From: Thalassomonas viridans
Lineage (GTDB): Bacteria; Pseudomonadota; Gammaproteobacteria; Enterobacterales; Alteromonadaceae
DNA length: 64,000 nucleotides
Assembly (NCBI RefSeq): GCF_000948985.2
Contig: NZ_CP059733.1
Location: 5,270,001-5,334,000, forward strand
Direction of reading: 5' to 3'
Shown one piece after another: positions 1-7,733 of this stretch. Both the position numbers and the translations under genes were made by a program. The notes under the pieces were generated by a model. The model did not search any database, was not told the origin of the DNA, and saw only the letters and a program-made list of their open reading frames with translations. The first letter of the stretch is position 1, and every line of letters starts with the position of its first letter.

Positions 1-302
1 AGCAAACGCTGGCGACCAGGCGCCAGATAATGCTGCGAGTCTTCAAAACAGTCCGAGATAGCCGTTAACTGCCAGCCGGCTAATTTGTCTGACAAGCTGT
101 AAAACACCCATTTTCCGGCGCGCCTGTCTTGCAGTATCCCCTGCTCCCGCAAGATAGCGATATGGCGGGAAATTTTCGGCTGGGATACATCAAGCGCCTG
201 GGTCAGCTCACAGACACATAACTCCTGCTCGGCAAATATCAGCAAAATCAGCTGCAGCCGGGTATCGTCTGCCAGGGCTTTAAAGAATTGTAAACTTTGC
301 AT
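1..302 (-). CDS. arsR: ArsR-family metalloregulatory repressor, 3' part cut by window edge
   Basis: The reverse strand reads MQSLQFFKALADDTRLQLIL from an ATG at 302 and stays open to base 1, so the C-terminus lies outside the window. It has the ArsR/SmtB winged-helix layout: FKALADDTRLQLI in helix 1, then ELCVCEL, the cysteine-containing motif of classical ArsR where the Cys pair binds As(III)/Sb(III), then the recognition helix VSQPKISRHIAILREQGIL. An AGGATAA ribosome site lies just before the ATG. The protein is expected to repress an arsenic or metal resistance operon, and probably itself, through the palindrome at 355-396. The resistance genes themselves must lie to the left of the window. 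Family assignment is firm; metal identity is inferred from the ELCVC motif. Confidence 0.85.
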   Translation of the reverse strand, partial: MQSLQFFKALADDTRLQLILLIFAEQELCVCELTQALDVSQPKISRHIAILREQGILQDRRAGKWVFYSLSDKLAGWQLTAISDCFEDSQHYLAPGRQRL

Positions 303-354
303 TCGGTTATCCTATATCAGTTTTACCTGATAGCATTTCAATTAGCATTCTAAT

Positions 355-396
355 AACACATACGATAATTCATATATATGAATTATCGTATGTGTT
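355..396. promoter_or_regulatory. Perfect 42-bp palindrome, likely ArsR operator
   Basis: The arms AACACATACGATAATTCATAT and its exact complement meet with no loop between the arsR start (302) and the cupin gene (474). The inner part TTCATATATATGAA has the form of ArsR/SmtB half-sites. Its place between two divergent genes suggests that it controls arsR and perhaps the cupin gene. The operator role is inference. Confidence 0.55.
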
Positions 397-473
397 CATT
401 TTATTTACAAGCACTAATTTAGCCTTTAGAGTATTTTTCAGGAATTAATAACAATCAAGTGATGGAACCCCAC

Positions 474-920
474 ATGTTAAAAGCTTTAACCAGCGCTAAA
501 CTCCATAGCCTGTTTCTCCCGATATTAATATATTCTGCCAGCACTTATGCCGGGGACGCTCCCGAGAGCCAGGGCCATATCCTCAACCTGGAACAAATAT
601 CTGCCCCGGCCGAATTTGATAATATTCACCTTATCCCGCTCGAAAGCGATAAACATGCTTCCGAATTCCTGATCTTCATTAAAAATAAGGTCGCCGCCCA
701 CTACCACGCCAAGCATAGCGAAATCGTTTATGTGCTGGCGGGTGAAGGGATTATGACTTTAGGAGAGAGTAAAAAACCGGTTAAAAAAGGAGACTACATC
801 CGCATTCCTGAAGGTACTGTGCATGCCGTAGAGGTTACATCCGAACAGCCGATGAAGGTGCTTTCGGTACAAGCGCCCGAGTTTAAAGGTAAAGACTGGA
901 CTTTTGTAAAGGAGAAATAA
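474..920 (+). CDS. Periplasmic cupin-domain protein
   Basis: The protein has about 148 residues. The N-terminus MLKALTSAKLHSLFLPILIY followed by SASTYA is a signal peptide, so the mature protein should be periplasmic. The rest is a single cupin_2 barrel: HYHAKHSEIVYVLAGEG carries the metal-binding His and Glu residues of cupin motif 1, and PEGTVHAVEV carries the His of motif 2. In-frame starts also exist at 459 (GTG) and 462 (ATG). The ATG at 474 was preferred because it begins directly with the charged n-region of the signal and has GGAA a few bases upstream. The substrate is unknown. It is divergent from arsR across a large palindrome, so metal- or arsenic-linked expression is possible but unproven. 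Confidence 0.75.
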   Translation: MLKALTSAKLHSLFLPILIYSASTYAGDAPESQGHILNLEQISAPAEFDNIHLIPLESDKHASEFLIFIKNKVAAHYHAKHSEIVYVLAGEGIMTLGESKKPVKKGDYIRIPEGTVHAVEVTSEQPMKVLSVQAPEFKGKDWTFVKEK

Positions 921-964
921 ATTAACAACTTAAAAGTCGCTTCATTATTGGCTATGACATTCGC

Positions 965-987
965 GGATGAGCAAATGATGCTCATCC
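965..987 (+). terminator. Possible terminator after the cupin gene
   Basis: GGATGAGCA pairs exactly with TGCTCATCC around a 5-base loop, followed by a weak T-rich run (TACTTTCTTCT). The rest of the gap to 1153 shows nothing recognisable. Confidence 0.35.
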
Positions 988-1153
988 TACTTTCTTCTGA
1001 ACACTCATCTTGCTAAATATCGGTTTTCACCAGCAAAATATATCACCTAGACTTTAACCACAAAGGCTTCTAAGCTAGTTAGCTTAGTAGTGTTTACTTA
1101 CGTTAATAAGTACCGAATCATCTTTTTGCATTACTGTTTTCAAGGATTGAATA

Positions 1154-2194
1154 ATGAATGCCGCCACCGCCATACCTGATGATTACGCCATCCACATCGT
1201 TGAAAAGGCTATGGATGTCAACCAACTGATAATGATCATGTATAACAATCCGGATACTATTGTTTATGAGCACTTCAGGGCCGTAAACCAGCACCTGTTT
1301 CCAAACAATGAAAACAACCCGCTGGTCTGCCCCGGACAAGTGGTACTGCTGTCACCGGCAACTAGCAGCCAGTGTACCCTTGAAGAGCAGGCATTTTATG
1401 AAGTGGCCAAGGCGGTAGACCTGGCACTGCTAAAACTCAGCACCCAGGAAAGAGAACTGCTGGCCAAACGCTACGATTTCCTTGCCAGTGTCGCCAGCTA
1501 TAACGGCTTATTGCTTGGCGTCAGCAATACTTCATGGAACGCGCACGTTAGACAAGTTGAAGGCATACTTAAAGATATCGAAGGCGCCTACACTGCCAGC
1601 TATAACGCCCACGGTAATTTAAACAACAACATTTTTTTGGAGAGGCGCAGAACCCATTTTGCCCGCTTAAACGATGCCTTACTGCGTTTCGGCCAGCCAG
1701 AGCTGGGCAACAGGATTAAAACCGGCGATATTCGCAGCAACCTCGGCCTTAGCACGAAAAGCACCATTCACCAGTGGAAAAAACTCAGCGGCCCGGCGGA
1801 GACTATTCCAAATTTTGCCAGGAATTATGAAACCGTATCAAAAATGGCTAGTAACCTTAAGCGTGTTGGTTATCTGGGCATTGCGCTTACCGGCATCGAA
1901 GCTGGGGTTAACATTGATAAAGCCTGTACTGTAGGGAGTGAATTTGCCTGTAATCATGCTAAGCACAAAGAAACAGGTAAAGCCGTTGGTAGTATTGTTG
2001 GGGGAGCGGCTTTAGGATGGGGAGCTAGTTACATAGGTTGTAATATATTGTTTGGCTTACCTAGTAGCGGTACCAGTTTCTTTTGGTGTTCGCTGATCAC
2101 AGGTACTACTGGTGGCTATTTGGGAGGTATCGGAGGTAGCTTAGGTGGTCAGTGGGCTGGCAATAAAGTTTATAGCGTAAAGCTACTTCATTAA
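1154..2194 (+). CDS. Candidate membrane-acting toxin with LysM-like start and glycine-zipper end
   Basis: A 346-residue protein with AAGGA about 8 bases before the ATG. Residues 10-70 resemble a divergent LysM fold, ending in NPLVCPGQVVLLSP. The middle, about 75-235, is helical and charged. The C-terminus, about 270-340, is hydrophobic and glycine-rich with GxxxG spacing (GKAVGSIVGGAALG, then GGYLGGIGGSLGGQWAG) and looks able to insert in membranes. There is no signal peptide. Two small paralogous membrane proteins follow at once, the usual arrangement for an antibacterial effector and its immunity proteins. Base composition becomes AT-richer from about 1900 onward, as expected if the toxic end and immunity genes are exchanged as a cassette. 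I do not recognise a named family. Delivery, for example by a type VI system, is inference; no secretion genes lie nearby. Confidence 0.6.
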   Translation: MNAATAIPDDYAIHIVEKAMDVNQLIMIMYNNPDTIVYEHFRAVNQHLFPNNENNPLVCPGQVVLLSPATSSQCTLEEQAFYEVAKAVDLALLKLSTQERELLAKRYDFLASVASYNGLLLGVSNTSWNAHVRQVEGILKDIEGAYTASYNAHGNLNNNIFLERRRTHFARLNDALLRFGQPELGNRIKTGDIRSNLGLSTKSTIHQWKKLSGPAETIPNFARNYETVSKMASNLKRVGYLGIALTGIEAGVNIDKACTVGSEFACNHAKHKETGKAVGSIVGGAALGWGASYIGCNILFGLPSSGTSFFWCSLITGTTGGYLGGIGGSLGGQWAGNKVYSVKLLH

Positions 2195-2207
2195 AAGTGA
2201 GTTTTTT

Positions 2208-2570
2208 ATGAGTGACTTCATGAGTTTAATCGTAATGCTGATGCTCTTAGCTGGCACTTTAGGCATCCTTATTTGGCTTGCCTTGGTCTTCTATTTGAAA
2301 TCTAAATGGCTGCCTGTTGTTGAAGACATCCTTGACGGCCATAGAGTCTACTCCCTAACCATTTTTTTATCCGCCCAGGGCACATTACATTATGCCACCG
2401 TTTTTTTTAGTCGATTCCATGCTAAGCGGTATAAAATGCTTGAAAAACGAGAGCTTGTACCAAAAAAAGCCCAACGTTTATTTATCACCAGTTTCTATTT
2501 TTGGTTGATTAGTGCAACATTATTTTTCAGTGCGGTCGGTATTATTTACCTGTTTGAACCTCCACAATAA
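2208..2570 (+). CDS. Small membrane protein, candidate immunity protein 1
   Basis: A 120-residue protein with two predicted membrane segments, one near residues 5-30 and one near 90-115. Between them is a cytoplasmic-type basic stretch with HYATVFFSRFHAKRYKMLEK and RELVPKKAQRLFI. It starts 13 bases after the candidate toxin gene, with AGTGAG before its ATG. It is clearly paralogous to the next gene (shared motifs LK-KWLP-VE--LDGHR, GTLHYATVF-SR-HA-RY, LEKRELVPK--QRLFI). Position, size and topology fit an immunity protein against a pore-forming or membrane-disrupting toxin. No database family is recognised. Low GC relative to the core genes downstream fits horizontal gain. Confidence 0.6.
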   Translation: MSDFMSLIVMLMLLAGTLGILIWLALVFYLKSKWLPVVEDILDGHRVYSLTIFLSAQGTLHYATVFFSRFHAKRYKMLEKRELVPKKAQRLFITSFYFWLISATLFFSAVGIIYLFEPPQ

Positions 2571-2600
2571 TACTGCTGGGTCTGCACAAAATACCTTATC

Positions 2601-2948
2601 GTGAACATAGAAACGGTTATCGATATTAGCAAAACAGTGGGCTTTTTCGGCGCTGGTCTCTGGCTTGGTTTTGTACTTTACCTAAAGCATAAATGGTTGC
2701 CTTATGTTGAAGAGTTACTCGATGGCCATAGAGCATTTTCATTCTCATTTCACTTCGCCGGTATCGGCACCTTACACTATGCCACTGTTTTCTTAAGCCG
2801 ATGGCATGCCAGGCGTTACGGCCTGTTAGAAAAAAGAGAGTTGGTACCAAAGAGAGTACAGCGCCTGTTTATTTTCAATTACGGCCTTTGCATGGCAAGC
2901 CTCTTGTTATTTTTTGACGGGGCTAAACTTATTTATCTCTTTGCATAA
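2601..2948 (+). CDS. Small membrane protein, candidate immunity protein 2
   Basis: A 115-residue paralogue of the preceding gene, by eye roughly half identical, with the same two membrane segments and the same LEKRELVPK and GTLHYATVF motifs. The only start that keeps the first membrane segment is the GTG at 2601, which lacks an obvious ribosome site. It lies 30 bases after its paralogue and is probably translated from the same transcript. A second copy may widen protection against variant toxins or be a trace of an earlier toxin-immunity pair. Function is inferred from context only. Confidence 0.55.
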   Translation: MNIETVIDISKTVGFFGAGLWLGFVLYLKHKWLPYVEELLDGHRAFSFSFHFAGIGTLHYATVFLSRWHARRYGLLEKRELVPKRVQRLFIFNYGLCMASLLLFFDGAKLIYLFA

Positions 2949-2956
2949 GCAAAAAA

Positions 2957-2999
2957 ATGCGGAGAACCAGTAAGCCATTAGGCAAGGTTTCTCCGCATC
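2957..2999 (-). terminator. parE terminator
   Basis: On the reverse strand ATGCGGAGAAACC pairs with GGTTCTCCGCAT (one base bulged) across a 17-18-base loop and is followed by seven T residues. It lies just past the parE stop and may also stop the converging immunity transcript. Confidence 0.6.
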
Positions 3000-3048
3000 A
3001 ATCTTTTTCCAAAAAGCGCAAAGCCTGGTTGGCAGCAATAGACTTCTT

Positions 3049-4935
3049 TTAAACCTGCGCCATATCCCCTTTGGTTTGCAGCCATTCCTTACGATCACCG
3101 GCACGCTTTTTCGACAACAGCATATCCATCACTTCCATGGTTTCCGAATGCTCGTCTACCGTTAACTGCACCAAGCGGCGAGTATTGGGATCCATAGTGG
3201 TTTCCCTCAGCTGCATAGGGTTCATTTCACCCAAACCTTTAAAGCGCTGAACATTGACCTTGCCGCGTTTCTTCTCGGCTTCAATCCGGTCAAGTACGCC
3301 GTCCTTTTCCGCTTCATCCAGGGCGTAGAAGACTTCCTTGCCGACATCGATGCGGTACAGCGGTGGCATGGCAACATAAACATGCCCGGCCCTGACCAAA
3401 GGTAAAAAGTGCTGGGTAAAGAGCGCGCACAGGAGGGTGGCGATATGCAGTCCGTCGGAGTCGGCATCCGCCAGGATACAGATCTTGCCGTACCTGAGTT
3501 CGCTTAAGTCTTCACTGTCGGGATCTATGCCTAAGGCCACAGAAATATCATGCACTTCCTGGGATGCCAGGATCTGGCCCGACTCCACTTCCCAGGTGTT
3601 GAGGATTTTCCCTCTCAGCGGCATGATTGCCTGATGCTCCCGGTCGCGTGCCTGTTTGGCGCTGCCTCCTGCCGAGTCCCCTTCCACTAGGAAAAGTTCG
3701 GTGCGGGAAAGATCCTGGCTGCCGCAATCGGTGAGTTTGCCCGGCAAAGCCGGCCCCTGGGTAATCTTCTTGCGCACCACCTTTTTGCTGGCACGCAGAC
3801 GGCGCTGGGCGTTGGAGATACAAAACTCCGCCAGCGCTTCGGCAAGTGCAGTATGCTCGTTCAGCCATAAGCTAAAGGCGTCTTTAACCACACCGGTAAC
3901 AAAGGCCGAACACTGCCGGGACGATAACCGCTCTTTGGTTTGCCCGGCAAATTGCGGATCCTGCATTTTAATGGACAGGATAAAGCTGCACTTATCCCAG
4001 ATATCGTCCGGGGTCAGTTTGATGCCGCGGGGGATGAGATTACGGAATTCACAGAACTCGCGCATCGACTCCAGCAGGCCCTGGCGCAGGCCGTTAACAT
4101 GGGTGCCCCCCTGGATGGTCGGGATCAGGTTGACATAGCTTTCGCCGATAGACTCGCCCCCTTCCGGCAACCAGGTTACTGCCCAGTCGGCCGCTTCGTG
4201 CTGGGAAGAAAAAGAACCGACAAAAGGCTCTTCCGGCAAGCTGACATAGCTTTTCACCGACTCTTTTAAATAATCTTTTAAGCCGTCCTCATAGCACCAC
4301 TGGTATTTCTTGTCTTCGTTTTTATCATGAAACTTGATGGTTAGCCCGGGACACAATACCGCCTTAGCTTTTAACAGATGAGTCAGGCGCAAAGCGGAAA
4401 ACTTGGGGGAATCAAAGTAGCTGGCATCCGGCCAGAATTTTACCCGGCTGCCGGTGTTACGGCGGCCGACCGTGCCGGTTTCGGTAAGATCCTGTACTTT
4501 TTCCCCATTCTCAAACGCCATTTCAAACACTTTGCTGTCGCGCTTAACGGTAACATCCACCCGGGTAGACAAGGCGTTTACCACGGAAATCCCGACCCCG
4601 TGCAAACCGCCGGAAAACTGGTAGTTTTTGTTGGAGAACTTGCCGCCGGCATGCAGCTTACTGAAAATCAGCTCGACCCCGGACACCCCTTCTTCTGGAT
4701 GGATATCCGTGGGCATGCCCCGGCCGTCATCGATAACTTCGATCGACTGGTCTTTATCCAAGATCACGCTAATATTCTGCGCATGTCCCGCCAGCGCTTC
4801 ATCGACAGAGTTATCAATAACCTCCTGGGCCAGGTGGTTTGGCCGTGTGGTATCGGTATACATGCCCGGACGGCGGCGTACAGGATCTAAGCCGCTGAGG
4901 ACTTCAATGGATTCGGAATTATATTGTTCGCTCAT
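3049..4935 (-). CDS. parE: DNA topoisomerase IV subunit B
   Basis: This 628-residue protein matches the E. coli ParE length and has the GHKL ATPase motifs EVIDNSVDEALAGH (38-51), DDGRGMP (69-75) and GGLHGVGISVVNALS. The TOPRIM motifs EGDSAGGSAKQARDRE and DADSDGLHIATLL and the tail motif QRFKGLGEMNPMQLRET are also present. With ParC it decatenates daughter chromosomes and relaxes supercoils using ATP. The spacing of the TOPRIM motifs and the length of the C-terminal part fit ParE rather than GyrB, which has an extra insert. It is the last gene of the conserved run nudF-yqiB-cpdA-yqiA-parE; parC is not in the window. Confidence 0.98.
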   Translation of the reverse strand: MSEQYNSESIEVLSGLDPVRRRPGMYTDTTRPNHLAQEVIDNSVDEALAGHAQNISVILDKDQSIEVIDDGRGMPTDIHPEEGVSGVELIFSKLHAGGKFSNKNYQFSGGLHGVGISVVNALSTRVDVTVKRDSKVFEMAFENGEKVQDLTETGTVGRRNTGSRVKFWPDASYFDSPKFSALRLTHLLKAKAVLCPGLTIKFHDKNEDKKYQWCYEDGLKDYLKESVKSYVSLPEEPFVGSFSSQHEAADWAVTWLPEGGESIGESYVNLIPTIQGGTHVNGLRQGLLESMREFCEFRNLIPRGIKLTPDDIWDKCSFILSIKMQDPQFAGQTKERLSSRQCSAFVTGVVKDAFSLWLNEHTALAEALAEFCISNAQRRLRASKKVVRKKITQGPALPGKLTDCGSQDLSRTELFLVEGDSAGGSAKQARDREHQAIMPLRGKILNTWEVESGQILASQEVHDISVALGIDPDSEDLSELRYGKICILADADSDGLHIATLLCALFTQHFLPLVRAGHVYVAMPPLYRIDVGKEVFYALDEAEKDGVLDRIEAEKKRGKVNVQRFKGLGEMNPMQLRETTMDPNTRRLVQLTVDEHSETMEVMDMLLSKKRAGDRKEWLQTKGDMAQV

Positions 4936-5006
4936 GTAAACTTCTAATCGTAATTAAGGTGATTTTAAATACAGCTGTGCGGTTTTTTATCAGTCAGTTT
5001 TTTCGG

Positions 5007-5600
5007 TTAAGCTTTTTCAGCAGACAAGGTTAACTGAAAAAACTGTATAATATCAGGCAAATGCTCTTGATAGCCAACAAAGCTATGATCGCCTCCCCTT
5101 TGAACGTGAAGGTGACAATCCTGATATTTTTCTTCCGCCTGGCGGTAATTTAACACTTCATCGCCGGTTTGTAACATAACCAGGTAATTATTTTTTAAAC
5201 TTATGTTAGATTCCAAGGTTTTAAGGGCATCAAGTTCCCCATCGCCGATATAATAACGCTCACCGGTATAAGGGTGTGTCTGCTCACGCGGATAATCCGT
5301 TAACAGCTGGTAGGGCTTTACCGCCGGGTTAATCAGCACAGCAGGCCGGGCATATTTTTCTGCCAGGTAATGGGCAAAATAGCCCCCCAGCGAAGAGCCG
5401 ATCAAAAACCAGCGGCTGTCGCCTTCTCCTTCCATCAGGCTTTGCAGCTGGTCAACCGCTTCCCGGCTGCTGGTTGCTAACTGCGGGCAATAAAACCCGG
5501 TTTCAGGATAATTAAGAGCCAGGTAATCCCGGGTTTGCTGCGCTTTCAACGATAAAGGGGAAGAATTGAAGCCGTGGATATAAAGGATATTCTCTTGCAT
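5007..5600 (-). CDS. yqiA: YqiA-type esterase
   Basis: A 197-residue alpha/beta hydrolase of the UPF0227/YqiA family. It opens with ILYIHGFNSSPLSLKAQQT, which supplies the oxyanion-hole HGF. GSSLGGYFAHYLAEKY carries the nucleophile Ser, and LQTGDEVLNY and GGDHSFVGY carry the catalytic Asp and His. The E. coli homologue hydrolyses short acyl esters; its physiological substrate is not settled. The ATG follows the cpdA stop by two bases (TAACCATG), so the two are translated as an operon. AGGGG overlaps the cpdA stop codon region as its ribosome site. Confidence 0.93.
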   Translation of the reverse strand: MQENILYIHGFNSSPLSLKAQQTRDYLALNYPETGFYCPQLATSSREAVDQLQSLMEGEGDSRWFLIGSSLGGYFAHYLAEKYARPAVLINPAVKPYQLLTDYPREQTHPYTGERYYIGDGELDALKTLESNISLKNNYLVMLQTGDEVLNYRQAEEKYQDCHLHVQRGGDHSFVGYQEHLPDIIQFFQLTLSAEKA

Positions 5601-5602
5601 GG

Positions 5603-6370
5603 TTACCCCTGTTCCAGATAATTGACTTGGGTCTCAAGAGCGGCCTTTTCCCCCAGGGTAAACAGCCGGTATCCCGGCCCCTGCGCCAAAGCACTTACTG
5701 TTTCACAATCGGGATCGAACTGAATGGAAGTGGCCGGGCAGGTATGGACCACCACAGGATAACCGCTGCTTTCGGGCAAAAGCGTCAAGCCTCTGTGCAC
5801 ATGGCCGCAGGCCACGGCTTTCACTGAAGGCAGCTGCTCAAGCAACTGCCAGAAGTCACTGGCATTAGTTAAGCCATGGCGATCAATAAAATAGCCCACG
5901 GCAACCGGGTGGTGGTGCATAAAAACAAGCTGAGATTTCTCCCGGTTAACCGAATGCGCCAACTGCCCCAGGCTTTGCTCTGAAATAAAACCTGCCGGGG
6001 TATCCCCTTTGCTGTTTACCAGGCATACCTGCCAGTTCGGGTGCTCAATGACCTTATCCCGATTAAAATGAGGGGCAGTTAGATATTTATCTAACAAGGC
6101 CTGGTCGTCATGGTTACCCGGCAAAAAATAAACCGGCACCTTGAGGTTTGCCTGCTGCACCAGTTCGGCAAAGTGTTGGTAGGAAAGTTCGCTGTGATCC
6201 TGGCTCAGATCTCCGGTAAACACCAGGTAATCCAGGGCCTGGTTGCGACTAAGCTCCGTCAGTATCCGCTTAAGGTTGTTATAAACATTCACCCCGCAAT
6301 GCAGGGCGCTTTTATCGGCAAACAAATGGCAGTCACTGATTTGAGCCAGGGTTATGGCAGAAGACGACAA
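5603..6370 (-). CDS. cpdA: 3',5'-cyclic-AMP phosphodiesterase
   Basis: A calcineurin-like metallophosphoesterase. It shows the ordered metal-binding motifs ISDCHLF (D-x-H), FTGDLSQD (GD), FLPGNHDD (GNHD), MHHHPV and CGHVHRGL (GHxH), all as in CpdA, which breaks down cAMP and so tunes Crp signalling. The TTG at 6370 was chosen because GGAG lies 9 bases before it and the protein then begins SSSAITLAQISDCHLF, close to known CpdA starts. An in-frame GTG at 6421 would add 17 residues. About 255 residues. It sits between yqiB and yqiA as in E. coli. Confidence 0.93.
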   Translation of the reverse strand: MSSSAITLAQISDCHLFADKSALHCGVNVYNNLKRILTELSRNQALDYLVFTGDLSQDHSELSYQHFAELVQQANLKVPVYFLPGNHDDQALLDKYLTAPHFNRDKVIEHPNWQVCLVNSKGDTPAGFISEQSLGQLAHSVNREKSQLVFMHHHPVAVGYFIDRHGLTNASDFWQLLEQLPSVKAVACGHVHRGLTLLPESSGYPVVVHTCPATSIQFDPDCETVSALAQGPGYRLFTLGEKAALETQVNYLEQG

Positions 6371-6446
6371 GTTTTTACACTCCAAAACAATAAAATCAAA
6401 ACAGCAGATGTAAGTAAGCACCCGCCCACAACAAAGAGGCTTTTAC

Positions 6447-6935
6447 TCAGGTAAAGAGGGGCACATGCACCTGGCCCAGCTGCAAACACAGCTGCAGCCA
6501 TTCATTTAAAAACAGGTTGATTTGCTGCTTCTCGTCCGGCTGGTGCATATTTTTGTTGGGGTAGTCATACCTGGGTTTTACCTGGTGAACATCCTGGCTG
6601 GAGATCACTTCCGCCATACGGGCATCATGGTACAAGCGTATGGTCATGCTCGGGCGCAGCAGCTTGGCCAGATCACATCCGGTTATATGGGCATCCTGGG
6701 CAATAGTGATCAAGCTGGTATAACGGGTCACTTCATTGACACTCACAGAATAGGAAATAAAATCCGAGATAAAAAAGCACCTTTGCTCCCCCACCTGCTC
6801 TTTGTCTGCCAGCAGTTTCAGCAACATCATGTAGTTGGTTTCACACAAATTCATCAACACCGACAGGCGAGGTTGATACCTGGCCCGGCCGCTGATTTGC
6901 TTGTTACTGTCACCGGTTGCAAATGGTTTTGTCAT
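6447..6935 (-). CDS. yqiB: DUF1249 family protein YqiB
   Basis: About 162 residues matching E. coli YqiB over its whole length. Shared motifs are LMNLCETNYMMLLKLL, EVTRYTSLITI, LRPSMTIRLYHDARMAEVIS and PRYDYPNKNMHQPDEKQQIN. Function is unknown, but its place between nudF and cpdA is conserved in many gammaproteobacteria. The ATG at 6935 overlaps the nudF stop by one base (TGATG), indicating translational coupling. A GTG at 6947 is the alternative start. Confidence 0.92.
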   Translation of the reverse strand: MTKPFATGDSNKQISGRARYQPRLSVLMNLCETNYMMLLKLLADKEQVGEQRCFFISDFISYSVSVNEVTRYTSLITIAQDAHITGCDLAKLLRPSMTIRLYHDARMAEVISSQDVHQVKPRYDYPNKNMHQPDEKQQINLFLNEWLQLCLQLGQVHVPLFT

Positions 6936-7579
6936 CAGGATTGCCACGAAGTTTGAAGTTTTTGGTAATTAAGCGCTAACCATTGTAACCCAATTATAGT
7001 CGCAGCGTTGTTAATTTTACCCTTTTCCAGCAGCTGCAAGGCTTGGGTCCTGGAAAAAACATGCACCCGGATATCTTCCCCCTCTTCCTCCAGACCATAA
7101 ACACCGCCGACATTGCTGCTGTCAGTCCTGGCGGCATAGATATGAATATGTTCGCTCATGCCGCCTGGGCTGGAGAAATATTTCAGCACGGGCACCAGCT
7201 CTTCTTCTTTAATATCCAGGTTGGCTTCTTCTTTTGCTTCACGCACGGCAACCTCGGCGGCGCTTTCCCCTTCATCGAACATACCGGCGACAAATTCCAG
7301 CAACCAGGGATATTCGCCGCTGCGAATTACCCCCGGCCTGAATTGCTCCAGCAAGACCACGGCATCATTTACCGGATCATAAGGCACTAACACCACGGCA
7401 TCCCCCCGCTCAAAGATCTCCCGGGTTAATACTTTGCTGAAACCGCCGTTAAATAGCTTGTGGCTGATATGGTATTCATTTATCTTGAAAAAACCCTGGT
7501 ATTTAGTCTCTTTTGCATGTTCAATAACATCCTCTGGATTAAACTGCTCTCTTTTTTCTGGGCTAATACTTGTTTTCAT
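6935..7579 (-). CDS. nudF: ADP-ribose pyrophosphatase (Nudix hydrolase)
   Basis: About 214 residues. NudF cleaves ADP-ribose to AMP and ribose-5-phosphate. The Nudix box reads GMFDEGESAAEVAVREAKEE followed by ANL. The catalytic Glu residues and the RE-EE core are present, but the Gly that normally follows EEx is Asn here. The surrounding RGDAVVLVPYDPVNDAVVLL, FSSPGGMSEHIHI and EDIRVHVFSR match NudF. The ATG at 7579 (MKTSISPEK) was chosen over upstream starts at 7585 and 7636 because GAG lies 8 bases before it and the length then equals E. coli NudF. It is first gene of the run to parE and divergent from tolC. Confidence 0.93.
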   Translation of the reverse strand: MKTSISPEKREQFNPEDVIEHAKETKYQGFFKINEYHISHKLFNGGFSKVLTREIFERGDAVVLVPYDPVNDAVVLLEQFRPGVIRSGEYPWLLEFVAGMFDEGESAAEVAVREAKEEANLDIKEEELVPVLKYFSSPGGMSEHIHIYAARTDSSNVGGVYGLEEEGEDIRVHVFSRTQALQLLEKGKINNAATIIGLQWLALNYQKLQTSWQS

Positions 7580-7733
7580 TGTCATGCTCACAAAGGGAAA
7601 GAATTCGAAAAAATATTTTGTTACACTAGTATACACAGGTAAACATTTATTTTATTTGGCTAATTTTAAAAGCCTAGTAGGATAGTGCGCCATAAAATAA
7701 TACAAGAATTTTCATTAAAGGAATTGCTTGCGC

